Below, one piece after another: positions 1 through 7,166 of a stretch of DNA of 21,516 nucleotides. The notes beneath the pieces are model-generated. The model was not told the origin of the DNA and did no database searches. It saw only the letters and a list, made by a program, of their open reading frames with translations. The position numbers were made by a program, and so were the translations under genes. The DNA lies in NCBI GenBank assembly GCA_934358675.1, contig CAKRKX010000038.1, positions 1 to 21,516 of the forward strand, given 5' to 3'. Source of the stretch: an uncultured Agathobacter sp. Its GTDB lineage: Bacteria > Bacillota > Clostridia > Lachnospirales > Lachnospiraceae. Positions within the stretch are counted from its first letter, which is position 1, and every line of letters begins with the position of its first letter.

Positions 1-81
1 AACGAGGGCGCAAACGCAACCCGCGGGCACGGTTTTGCTCAGCACTCCGCGTAAGGCAGACACGAAATCCATCGGACACAT

Positions 82-180
82 TCTGTGTCAGACGAACATC
101 GCTCAGCCACTGTCTAAGCTTGAGCGGACAGAAATCATAAAAAGAGTCATGCAGGTATTTTCTGCAAATTCGTGATTCTG
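82..180 (+). repeat. Interspersed repeat, copy 1
   Basis: This stretch aligns, with small gaps, to 5678-5772. Both begin TCTGTGTCAGACG. They then share CACTGTC, AAGC, CGGACA and ATTTT, and finally CAAATTC followed by TGATT. Identity is roughly two thirds by eye. A reading frame from the window edge (2-175) runs through it and ends there; it may be the tail of an upstream gene, but it resembles no protein I recognise. Nothing else is clear in the first 270 bases. Confidence 0.5.
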
Positions 181-273
181 GATAACTAGTGACTCGACAG
201 GAGTTGCCTTGAGAAGATCGCTATCATAGGCTTTGCAATCGTGTATTAAATATGGCACATAAAGGAGGACAAC

Positions 274-474
274 ATGGTACATATCAATGGGAAAGACATC
301 GACGTAGCGGGTCAGACTCTGAAGGCATACCTGGATGCAAGCGACTACGAGCCTGGCACATTCGTGGTAGAGTGCAACGAGGAGATTGTGCATAAGGAAG
401 ACTACGAGGGATATGTTTTAAAAGACGGAGACGTTGTGGAGATCGTGCAGTTTATGGGCGGAGGTGCCTGTTAA
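274..474 (+). CDS. thiS: ThiS sulfur carrier protein
   Basis: A 66-residue ubiquitin-fold protein that carries sulfur as a C-terminal thiocarboxylate for thiazole synthesis in the cytoplasm. It begins MVHINGKDIDV and has the typical ThiS tail, GDVVEIVQFMGGGAC. The start follows a strong site (aaaggagg, about 5 nt upstream). It is the first gene of a thiS-thiG-thiH-tenI cluster, 56 bp before thiG. Oddly, the protein does not end at the usual Gly-Gly: the glycines are followed by Ala-Cys, so the tail may need trimming before adenylation. No ThiF adenylyltransferase gene is present in the cluster. The assignment is firm from the tail and the context. Confidence 0.9.
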   Translation: MVHINGKDIDVAGQTLKAYLDASDYEPGTFVVECNEEIVHKEDYEGYVLKDGDVVEIVQFMGGGAC

Positions 475-530
475 CGAATAGAGAGCGCGCCTTGATATAA
501 GGCGGCAGACAGAAAGAGAGGACAAAAGCA

Positions 531-1298
531 ATGGCAAAAGACACATTTACATTAGGCGGCAAAGAATTTTCTTCCCGCTTCATTTTAGGATCCGGAAAAT
601 ATTCCATGGAACTGATCAAGGCGGCAGTGGAGAATGCAGGCGCACAGATCATCACGCTTGCAGTCAGAAGAACGAATACCAAGAAGAAAGAGAACATTCT
701 TGACTTTATCCCGGAGGGAGTAACCCTTCTTCCGAATACATCCGGCGCGAGAGATGCCAAAGAGGCAGTAAGAATCGCGCGTATGGCAAGAGAACTCGGA
801 TGCGGTGATTTTGTAAAAGTTGAGATCATGAAGGACAGCAAATATCTGCTTCCGGACAATGTGGAGACAGTCAAAGCGACCGAGATGCTGGCAAACGAGG
901 GATTTGTCGTACTTCCTTATATGTACCCGGATCTGTATACCGCAAGAGACTTGGTCAATGCGGGAGCCGCAGCAGTTATGCCGCTCGCTTCTCCGATCGG
1001 TTCTAACAAGGGACTGGCAACCAAAGAATTTATCCAGATCCTGATCGATGAGATCGACCTTCCGGTTATCGTGGATGCCGGAATCGGACGCCCTTCGCAG
1101 GCTTGCGAGGCGATGGAGATGGGAGCAGCCGCAGTGATGGCAAATACCGCGATCGCCACAGCCGGTGATGTTCCGGCGATGGCAGGCGCATTCAAGGATG
1201 CGATCGAAGCCGGAAGAAGTGCGTACCTTGCAGGACTCGGACGTGTGCTCGAGCGTGGCGCGGCAGCATCGGACCCGCTGACCGGATTTTTAAGATAA
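531..1298 (+). CDS. thiG: Thiazole synthase ThiG
   Basis: A 255-residue TIM-barrel enzyme that makes the thiazole phosphate of thiamin from 1-deoxy-xylulose 5-phosphate, dehydroglycine (from ThiH) and ThiS thiocarboxylate. Visible ThiG signatures are the N-terminal FILGSGKY, the FVKVEI strand carrying the probable Schiff-base lysine Lys96, the PIGSNKGL loop, [13 protein letters not shown] and the phosphate-binding end MANTAIA. Length matches the family. The start is preceded by agagagga. ThiH follows after a 102-bp gap holding two hairpins (1301-1373). No frame damage is seen. Confidence 0.97.
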   Translation: MAKDTFTLGGKEFSSRFILGSGKYSMELIKAAVENAGAQIITLAVRRTNTKKKENILDFIPEGVTLLPNTSGARDAKEAVRIARMARELGCGDFVKVEIMKDSKYLLPDNVETVKATEMLANEGFVVLPYMYPDLYTARDLVNAGAAAVMPLASPIGSNKGLATKEFIQILIDEIDLPVIVDAGIGRPSQACEAMEMGAAAVMANTAIATAGDVPAMAGAFKDAIEAGRSAYLAGLGRVLERGAAASDPLTGFLR

Positions 1299-1300
1299 TG

Positions 1301-1373
1301 TGTCAGTTTTTCTTTGGAAAACTGACATGTAGCGTCAGCTCCTTGCCGAAGGCAAAATTTGAATGAGCTGACG
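1301..1373 (+). repeat. Two hairpins between thiG and thiH
   Basis: Hairpin 1 pairs TGTCAGTTTT (1301-1310) with AAAACTGACA (1318-1327), a perfect 10-bp stem. Hairpin 2 pairs CGTCAGCTC (1333-1341) with GAGCTGACG (1365-1373) and contains a smaller TTGCC/GGCAA stem. Neither has a T-run after it, so they do not look like terminators. They could be processing or stability elements, or REP-like repeats. Confidence 0.65.
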
Positions 1374-1400
1374 TTCAAGCGATTAGGGGGCGCATAAGAA

Positions 1401-2654
1401 ATGGCAGAAAATCAGTTTTTTATCGATTCCGATAAATTGAGCGAGGCGGCATTGGAGCACAAGCATAAACTGGAGACCGATCCGTCGAGCCGCACAAATC
1501 ATATGGAATACATGGAGGGCATGGAGAGAATCGATTCCGATATCATGGACAAGGTGCTCGAACAGATGAACTCCTACGATTACGAGAAATACACCGCCAG
1601 AGACGTGCAGACTGCATTGGAGCATGAGACCTGCACGGTGGAAGACTTTAAGGCACTTTTGTCGCCGGCAGCCCTACCGTTTCTGGAGCGGATGGCGCAG
1701 CGTGCGAAGATCGAGACGAGCAAACATTTCGGCAATACGGTCTATCTGTTTACGCCGCTCTATATTGCAAATTATTGCGAGAATTATTGCGTTTACTGCG
1801 GATTCAACTGCTACAATGATATTCACAGAAAAAAGCTTACCTTTGAGGAAATAGAGCATGAGATGAAAGTCATCGCGGATTCCGGTATTGAGGAAATACT
1901 GATGCTGACCGGCGAGAGTCGTGCGCAGAGTGATGTAAAATACATCGGTGAGGCGTGTAAGCTGGCACAGAAATATTTCCGCAATGTCGGACTGGAAATC
2001 TATCCGGTCAACAGCGACGAGTACCGCTATCTGCATGAGTGCGGTGCGGACTATGTTACCGTATTCCAGGAGACTTATGATTCGGATAAGTACGAGACAC
2101 TGCATCTGATGGGACACAAGCGCATTTTTCCATATCGTTTCGAGGCGCAGGAGCGTGCGCTTATGGGCGGCATGCGAGGTGTCGGATTCTCGGCACTGCT
2201 CGGTCTGTCCGATTTCCACAAGGATGCGTTGGCTTCGGCACTTCATGTATATTATTTACAGAGAAAATATCCGTATGCGGAGTATTCGCTGTCGTGCCCG
2301 AGACTTCGCCCGATCATCAACAACGACAAGATCAATCCGCTCGATGTGCATGAGAAGCAGCTTTGCCAGATCCTCTGCGCATACCGCATTTTCCTGCCGT
2401 ATGTAGGCATCACGGTATCCTCCAGAGAGCAGAAACATTTCCGTGACGGCATCGTCAAGATCGCGGCAACGAAGGTGTCCGCGGGCGTATCCACGGGCAT
2501 CGGCGATCATGAGAGCAAGTACACCGGAAAGGAGGAGGGCGATTCCGGCGACGAGCAGTTCGAGATCTCGGATGGACGAAGCTTCGATCAGATGTACGGT
2601 GATATGGAGCAGGAAGGCCTGCAACCGGTGCTCAACGATTACGTCTATGTATAA
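1401..2654 (+). CDS. thiH: 2-iminoacetate synthase ThiH (radical SAM)
   Basis: A radical-SAM tyrosine lyase that cleaves tyrosine to p-cresol and dehydroglycine, the nitrogen and carbon donor for ThiG. Its radical SAM cluster motif is CENYCVYC, with Cys126, Cys130 and Cys133. Other ThiH hallmarks are LTGE, VFQETYD and a C-terminal SVSSREQ...FRDG stretch. At 417 residues it is about 40 longer than E. coli ThiH, mainly in an acidic N-terminal region. The start follows ttaggggg. Its end overlaps the next gene by 8 bp (2647-2654), indicating translational coupling. Use of ThiH rather than ThiO fits an anaerobe. Confidence 0.96.
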   Translation: MAENQFFIDSDKLSEAALEHKHKLETDPSSRTNHMEYMEGMERIDSDIMDKVLEQMNSYDYEKYTARDVQTALEHETCTVEDFKALLSPAALPFLERMAQRAKIETSKHFGNTVYLFTPLYIANYCENYCVYCGFNCYNDIHRKKLTFEEIEHEMKVIADSGIEEILMLTGESRAQSDVKYIGEACKLAQKYFRNVGLEIYPVNSDEYRYLHECGADYVTVFQETYDSDKYETLHLMGHKRIFPYRFEAQERALMGGMRGVGFSALLGLSDFHKDALASALHVYYLQRKYPYAEYSLSCPRLRPIINNDKINPLDVHEKQLCQILCAYRIFLPYVGITVSSREQKHFRDGIVKIAATKVSAGVSTGIGDHESKYTGKEEGDSGDEQFEISDGRSFDQMYGDMEQEGLQPVLNDYVYV

Positions 2655-3204
2655 AAAAATCTGTGTGACGAACCGTGCGCTCGCGGCGCATCCGTTTGAG
2701 GAACAGATCGCGCGCGTGCTTGAGACCGGGCCGGACATGCTGATCCTGCGTGAGAAGGACTTAAGCGAGGCAGACTATGAGAAGCTGGCGGCATCCGTCA
2801 AAACATTATGCGAACGCTCCGAAACGCAGCTTATCCTGCATAGTTACCCGGAGGTTGCAAGAAATCTTGGAATATCGGCAATCCATATGCCACTTGCCAA
2901 ATTTACTGCGATGAGCGAGAAGGAAAAGGCCCAATTTATCGTAAAAGGCGCATCGGTACATTCGGTGGAGGATGCACTTCTTGCGGAGCATGCGGGCGCA
3001 ACCTATGTGACGGCAGGCCATATCTATGCAACGGACTGCAAGAAGGGACTGCCGGGCAGAGGACTTGATTTCCTTAAGGAAGTCTGTGCGGCGGTGCGGA
3101 TTCCGGTCTATGCGATCGGCGGGATCGATGAGACGAACGCGGATGCCTGTATCGCGGCAGGCGCGGACGGTGTGTGCATGATGTCCGGATATATGAAAAT
3201 TTAA
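2647..3204 (+). CDS. tenI: TenI/ThiE-family protein, probable thiazole tautomerase
   Basis: A 185-residue protein of the thiamin-phosphate synthase/TenI TIM-barrel family. I chose the ATG at 2647 because MYKKICVTNR is the family's usual first strand and it overlaps the thiH stop; the open frame extends further upstream. Family features are LILREKDLSEADY, YAIGGI and GADGVCMMSG. The stretch GHIYATDCKKG closely matches B. subtilis TenI, whose histidine here serves thiazole tautomerisation, and the synthase-type GADGVHLGQ segment is not evident. TenI acts directly after ThiG, which fits its position. Thiamin-phosphate synthase remains possible. A strong terminator follows at 3218. Confidence 0.75.
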   Translation: MYKKICVTNRALAAHPFEEQIARVLETGPDMLILREKDLSEADYEKLAASVKTLCERSETQLILHSYPEVARNLGISAIHMPLAKFTAMSEKEKAQFIVKGASVHSVEDALLAEHAGATYVTAGHIYATDCKKGLPGRGLDFLKEVCAAVRIPVYAIGGIDETNADACIAAGADGVCMMSGYMKI

Positions 3205-3217
3205 CAGAATGTAAAGG

Positions 3218-3250
3218 CAGAGAGGATGTGACGATCCTCTCTGTTTGTTT
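3218..3250 (+). terminator. Terminator of the thi operon
   Basis: A perfect 10-bp stem pairs CAGAGAGGAT (3218-3227) with ATCCTCTCTG (3234-3243) around a 6-nt loop. The T-rich tract TTTGTTT follows. It lies 13 bp after the tenI stop. Confidence 0.85.
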
Positions 3251-3310
3251 ATGCTGAGCACATACCACTCGCGTGCTAAAGCGTGCGACGAGCGCACACT
3301 TTATTTTGGA
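3248..3310 (+). repeat. Conserved hairpin block, copy A
   Basis: This 63-bp block matches 9259-9320 at over 80 percent by eye. Both start TTTATGCTGAGCA, share CTCGCG and AAAG, and end GCGCACACTTTATTT. The block contains a GTGCG/CGCAC hairpin followed by T-rich sequence, so it may act as a second terminator. The two copies precede the two putative LytTR-controlled promoters. Confidence 0.75.
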
Positions 3311-3391
3311 CAAATGTACATCGGAACGAAAATCTGTACATGGGAGCAAGGCGGTTGCGACTGCAAATAGCGTTATTTAAAATAGAGTTGA

Positions 3392-3457
3392 TTAAGTTTC
3401 GACGAAAACCGTACTAATTTTTACATCTGACGGCATCAATATGGATTTCGCGATAAT
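3392..3457 (+). promoter_or_regulatory. LytTR-type direct repeats and promoter of the sugar ABC operon
   Basis: AGTTTCGAC (3395-3403) and AATTTTTAC (3416-3424) are 9-bp direct repeats separated by 12 bp, the geometry used by AgrA/LytTR regulators. The stretch TTAAGTTTC...CGTACTAATTT, and the ACGGCA that follows, are repeated with identical spacing at 9334-9377. A probable -10 box GATAAT (3452-3457) lies downstream and only a weak -35 (CTGACG, 3427-3432) is seen, as expected for an activator-dependent promoter. The match is seen directly; binding by the regulator encoded at 7167 is inferred. Confidence 0.65.
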
Positions 3458-3535
3458 GTGAAAGCAAATTGTCGGAACAATTGTGGGGAGCGGACATTCC
3501 TGATAAGAGAGAATGGATGAGAAGGAGAAGGGAAA

Positions 3536-4903
3536 ATGAGAAGAAAAGCAGTGGCACTTATTATGGCGGCAAGCATGCTTGGTGTGGGAGCGTGCGGCAG
3601 CGGTGGAGATCCGCAGGGATCGACACAGAAGGCGGATGCGGTATCGGAAGCCGCGGAGGTGCCGGAACTTGTGCAGCCGGAGATGAAAGGAGAATTATCG
3701 GTCAGCGTGTATCAGTCCGAAGAGTGGCTGGATATGGCGGTGCAGATGTTTGAGAAGAAGTATCCGGACATGAAAGTGACGGTAACGCCTTTTTACACGG
3801 GAGAGGACTCTACAGTCGTTGAGAACGGAGGAGAATCGCTCGTTGACCGACCGGCGGGACAGACGAAGGAGGATTATGCAACGTGGCTGAACACGCAGCT
3901 GATCTCCGGTGATGCGGGCGACATTGTGATCACATCCGACGGACTTGCCGTGGACAAATACCGCAATATGGGCGTGTTTGAGAATCTTGCGCCGTACCTT
4001 GCGGGCTCGAAAGAATTTAATGATGACGATTACTATATGAATATTTTTGAAGCATATAAGACTGAGTCCGGCGCCTTGTACCAGTTCCCGGTATCGGCGA
4101 TGGCATGTCCGCTTTATATGTTTGACACAAGAGTGGTGGAAGAGTCGGGAACGCGGGATGAGATCGAAGGCAAAGCCCTGACGTGGCAGGAAGCCGTAAA
4201 GCTTGCGCAGCAGATGTATGACAATTCATCACTTTCCGGTGTTGCGATGCCGGAGGCGAGAACGATCCTTGGCAACATCTTTACCAAGGAAGTCGTGGAC
4301 AGCGTGGATTATGACAACGGACAGGTCAATCTGAAAGCAGATGAGCTGAAGGAAGTGCTCGATGCGTTTGATGAGTTCGGCTATTACAATATCTATGCGT
4401 GGGATCCGGACAGCATCCGCGTCTTCGGACTTGATTATACGGCGGATGTGGAGAATGCGTCGATGGTGCTGACAAACAACGAATATGTAGCGGCACAGTG
4501 GAAGCAGTCGGACGGCAAGGTGCATCTGTCACCTTATTTCACCAAGGATTTTGGTATCAACAGCAAGTCAGAGAACAAGGCATTGGCATGGGAATTTTTA
4601 CGCTTCCTGTTGTCGGATGATGTGCAGACGCTGCCGTCCTTCCCGTATGCGGGAATCAACAAGAACGGTCTGAAGGCGCGTGTGGAAAATTACTGCGAGA
4701 CGGCAGGTGTCGCCGACCAGTCGGATGCGTATCTTAAGCTTGTCGGAAGCTGGATCGCATGTATCGACGGATATGAGTCGGAGGATACGGATCTGATCCA
4801 GATCGGTGACGGTATTCTTTCCGAGTACATGGACGGAAGTCTGTCGGAGGACGAGGCGATCGATGAGGTGAAGTTCCGTCTGGAGCAGTATCTGAGTGAA
4901 TAG
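3536..4903 (+). CDS. Extracellular solute-binding lipoprotein (family 1) of a carbohydrate-type ABC importer
   Basis: A 455-residue lipoprotein that should capture a substrate, probably an oligosaccharide, outside the membrane and hand it to the permeases encoded downstream. It has a lipoprotein signal peptide (MRRKAVALIM, lipobox VGAC, Cys20), an acidic linker, and the alpha/beta pattern of family-1 binding proteins: GELSVSVYQSEEW, MFEKKYPDMKVTV, GDIVITSDG, and near the end KSENKALAWEFLRFLLSD. The start follows gagaaggagaaggg. It is the first gene of a four-gene unit and is 9 bp from the first permease. The substrate cannot be told from sequence. The putative LytTR repeats lie about 110 bp upstream. 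Confidence 0.88.
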   Translation: MRRKAVALIMAASMLGVGACGSGGDPQGSTQKADAVSEAAEVPELVQPEMKGELSVSVYQSEEWLDMAVQMFEKKYPDMKVTVTPFYTGEDSTVVENGGESLVDRPAGQTKEDYATWLNTQLISGDAGDIVITSDGLAVDKYRNMGVFENLAPYLAGSKEFNDDDYYMNIFEAYKTESGALYQFPVSAMACPLYMFDTRVVEESGTRDEIEGKALTWQEAVKLAQQMYDNSSLSGVAMPEARTILGNIFTKEVVDSVDYDNGQVNLKADELKEVLDAFDEFGYYNIYAWDPDSIRVFGLDYTADVENASMVLTNNEYVAAQWKQSDGKVHLSPYFTKDFGINSKSENKALAWEFLRFLLSDDVQTLPSFPYAGINKNGLKARVENYCETAGVADQSDAYLKLVGSWIACIDGYESEDTDLIQIGDGILSEYMDGSLSEDEAIDEVKFRLEQYLSE

Positions 4904-4912
4904 GAGACCGGT

Positions 4913-5767
4913 ATGAGAAAGCGTGATCCGTTTCTGATCGTGGCGTTGTGGGCGAGTCTCGGAGGAGTTCTGTTATTCTATCTGATTCCGTTTCTCGGCT
5001 CGGCAGTCTATGCCTTTACGAACAATCCAATCCAGAAACAGTTTGTCGGATTTGCCAATTTCATAGAGTTGACGCATAATGCGTTCTTTTTGCTTGGACT
5101 CAAGAATACTCTGGTGTTCATGGTGCTGGCAATTCCGCTTGGAATGCTGCTTTCGCTTGTGCTGGCACTGTGGGTAAAAAGCATGAAAAGAGGGGCAGGT
5201 GTATTTACGCTTGCTTTTCTTCTGCCGCTTGTCATTCCGTCGGCAACGATCGCACAGAATTTTATGACGTTTTATCTGCATCTTTTGAATTTCCTGCATC
5301 AGCTGGCAGGACTTGCACCGGTGCAGGAACTGAGCGCATGGGAGAGTCGCTGGCTGATGGTGCTCATCTATCTGTGGAAATACAGCGGCTATCATATGGT
5401 GCTGTTGCAGGCGGGACTGTATGCGATCCCGGAGGAGTATTACCAGTGTGCATCGCTTTTTGGTGCAGGAAGATGGCAGAGATTTTTGCATGTGACGATG
5501 GTGTATCTGTGCCCGAGCTTTTTTCTGACCTTCCTGATGTCGTTTGTGAATTCGTTTAAGATCTTTCGTGAGATTTATTTCCTGTATGGCGGCTATCCGG
5601 GCGAGGGAACGTATCTGTTGCAGCATTTCATGAACAGCACGCTTCTGTCGCTGAATTTTCAGAAACTTGTGAGCGCATCTGTGTCAGACGGACAACCGAA
5701 GGAGCACTGTCGAAGCGTTGCTCGGACACAAAATTTGAGCCAAATGAAGATTTTACAAATTCAATGA
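4913..5767 (+). CDS. MalF-type ABC permease with replaced C-terminus
   Basis: An inner-membrane subunit of the binding-protein-dependent sugar transporter. It begins RKRDPFLIVALWASLGG, has five hydrophobic segments, and carries a recognisable but atypical EAA loop (YYQCASLFGAGRWQRFLHV, Cys where Ala is usual). The family pattern continues to LNFQKLVSASV and should then form a last membrane helix. Instead, from residue 256 (5678) the frame runs into the interspersed repeat and ends with about 29 polar residues. No hydrophobic stretch is found in any frame up to the next gene. The protein is therefore probably damaged, though a five-helix subunit might still assemble. The start follows gaataggag. 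Confidence 0.8.
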   Translation: MRKRDPFLIVALWASLGGVLLFYLIPFLGSAVYAFTNNPIQKQFVGFANFIELTHNAFFLLGLKNTLVFMVLAIPLGMLLSLVLALWVKSMKRGAGVFTLAFLLPLVIPSATIAQNFMTFYLHLLNFLHQLAGLAPVQELSAWESRWLMVLIYLWKYSGYHMVLLQAGLYAIPEEYYQCASLFGAGRWQRFLHVTMVYLCPSFFLTFLMSFVNSFKIFREIYFLYGGYPGEGTYLLQHFMNSTLLSLNFQKLVSASVSDGQPKEHCRSVARTQNLSQMKILQIQ

Positions 5768-5772
5768 TTTTG
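5678..5772 (+). repeat. Interspersed repeat, copy 2
   Basis: This is homologous to 82-180 and begins with the same 13 bases. It overlaps the end of the first permease and supplies its last codons. It may extend further, to about 5860, where sequence rich in GCCG and CGAG resembles no coding pattern, but copy 1 does not support that part. No terminal inverted repeat or target duplication is obvious. Confidence 0.5.
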
Positions 5773-5883
5773 TCTAAAATCGTGTTCAACGTAAAAGCCG
5801 GCCGCAGAGCCGAGCCCGAGCAAGCCGCCACAAGAGTTTCGCAAACGCTTATTAATGGAATCCGGGGAAAGGAGGGAAAACAG

Positions 5884-6687
5884 TTGATCGCAAACAAAGG
5901 AAATCAGATCGGACACAGATTATGTGGAATACTTTTGGCGATTGTAGCGTTCCTGTGGATTTTTCCGCTGCTTCGGACGATCGTACTCTCCTTTGCGGAT
6001 GAGAGTGCGGGCAAAGGATTCAGCCTTCAGCAGTATCGCACGATTTTGCTGGAGACACCGACTTATCTGAATATGTATTGGAATTCGGTGCTGATCACGG
6101 GTGCGATCGTGTGCGGAAGTATCGTGATTTCGCTTCTCGGTGCGTATGCGTTTACAATGCTGCAGTTTCGCGGAAAGGAGCTTATTTATTTCTTTTATAT
6201 GGTCGTGATGCTTCTTCCGCTGCAGGTGACGATGATGCCGAATTATCTGATCGCACGCCTGTTACATATCGATGAAAGCTGGCTTGCCATCATTCTGCCG
6301 GCGATCTGCAATCCGTTCGGGGTGTTTCTTCTCCGGCAGCAGATGCGGCAGATTCCGTGGGAATGTGTGGAAGCTGCGCGCATGGACGGCGCGGGAACGG
6401 TAGAAATTTTCCGCTATGTATTCCTTCCGATGGTGCGTTCCGGTGTGATGGCGCTTGTGATGTTACTCGTGATCGAATACTGGAATCTGGTGGATCAGGT
6501 TGTGGTTTTCATCCGCGATCCGCAGAAATATCCGCTGTCCATGTTTCTGGATCAGATCAGCCGGCAGGCGCAGAACGTTTCGTATGCATCCTCCGCTTTT
6601 TACCTGATCCCGGTGATCGCATTGCTCCTGTATGGACATAAGGATCTTAAAGATGGCATCGGATTGATGAATGTGAGGGAGAAGTAG
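5884..6687 (+). CDS. MalG-type ABC permease
   Basis: The second membrane subunit of the sugar importer, 267 residues. I place the start at TTG 5884, 6 bp after aaaggaggg, because family similarity begins just downstream (GHRLCGILLAIVAFLWIFPLL). The in-frame ATG at 5764 lies inside the repeat region and would add about 40 non-family residues. Six hydrophobic segments are seen and the EAA loop is intact (CVEAARMDGAGTVEIFRYVFLPM). It ends 2 bp before the next gene. The partner ATPase is not encoded here; such importers often share an MsmK-type ATPase encoded elsewhere. Confidence 0.88.
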   Translation: MIANKGNQIGHRLCGILLAIVAFLWIFPLLRTIVLSFADESAGKGFSLQQYRTILLETPTYLNMYWNSVLITGAIVCGSIVISLLGAYAFTMLQFRGKELIYFFYMVVMLLPLQVTMMPNYLIARLLHIDESWLAIILPAICNPFGVFLLRQQMRQIPWECVEAARMDGAGTVEIFRYVFLPMVRSGVMALVMLLVIEYWNLVDQVVVFIRDPQKYPLSMFLDQISRQAQNVSYASSAFYLIPVIALLLYGHKDLKDGIGLMNVREK

Positions 6688-6689
6688 AT

Positions 6690-7109
6690 ATGAGAGAAAA
6701 AATGAGACGTCGAACCAGATGGTTCCTTGGATTTATGTTCGGCTTTTTCCTGCTGCTTTTGTTCCTGACATTCTATTCGCATGTGGCTTACCGACGAGGA
6801 TTGCCCCGTGTGGCAACGGTAATGCCTGTGCGCACACAGACTTATGAGAACGGAAGATATCTTTATCAGATTCCACAGAAGGCGTTGCAGAAATCTCCAA
6901 ATGATAACCAGTGGGTGATCTATACCGCAAGAAGCTATCAGGATGTTCTCGGCGAGCGCTGCCTTGTGACGAAGATCAAGGTGCGGATACGTCAGGAAGA
7001 GAATGGAATGGCTCTGGTTGACGGAATCGTGAAGGAGGAACCGGTCATAACCGAGGGGATCGGGCTGCTTAAGGACGGAGAGGCGGTTATGCCAAAGGAG
7101 GGATTGTAA
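6690..7109 (+). CDS. Membrane-anchored protein resembling the C-terminal part of HlyD/RND adaptors
   Basis: A 139-residue protein with a basic N-terminus (MREKMRRRTR), one membrane helix at about residues 13-32 and an external domain. The domain runs YLYQIPQKALQK..., VIYTA, then LGERCLVTKIKVRI, and ends EPVITEGIGLLKDGEAV. This pattern resembles the last, membrane-proximal domain of periplasmic adaptor (membrane fusion) proteins of Gram-positive exporters, but the hairpin and lipoyl parts are absent. It is translationally adjacent to the second permease (2-bp gap), so it probably works with, or is made alongside, the importer. Function is unknown. The homology is by pattern recognition only. 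Confidence 0.6.
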   Translation: MREKMRRRTRWFLGFMFGFFLLLLFLTFYSHVAYRRGLPRVATVMPVRTQTYENGRYLYQIPQKALQKSPNDNQWVIYTARSYQDVLGERCLVTKIKVRIRQEENGMALVDGIVKEEPVITEGIGLLKDGEAVMPKEGL

Positions 7110-7132
7110 GCTGTCCCATTCTATTCTATAAT
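7104..7132 (+). promoter_or_regulatory. Promoter of the response regulator/kinase pair
   Basis: A -35 box TTGTAA (7104-7109) and a -10 box TATAAT (7127-7132) are separated by 17 bp. It overlaps the stop of the preceding gene, so the two-component genes can be transcribed apart from the ABC operon. The -10 box covers an in-frame ATG at 7131, which argues for the later start at 7167. Confidence 0.65.
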
Positions 7133-7166
7133 GAAACTATATTTGTTATCGAAGGGGACGAGAGTT

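Noticed and set aside
160..215. Possible TPP riboswitch before thiS, suggested by TCTGGATAAC
   Set aside because: Only this short piece resembles the riboswitch 3' part. The CTGAGA motif and the conserved ACC...GAACCTGAT strand are not found in order, so the match is probably chance inside or next to a repeat.
452..1378. Long minus-strand open frames opposite thiS and thiG
   Set aside because: They are shadows of the plus-strand thi genes, without ribosome sites or recognisable products.
5764..5883. Earlier ATG start for the second permease
   Set aside because: The extra 40 residues come from repeat-like sequence and are not hydrophobic or family-like. The TTG at 5884 has a strong ribosome site.
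7131..7166. Earlier start for the response regulator at ATG 7131
   Set aside because: This ATG overlaps a good -10 box and would add residues outside the receiver domain. ATG 7167 has a ribosome site and the standard first strand.
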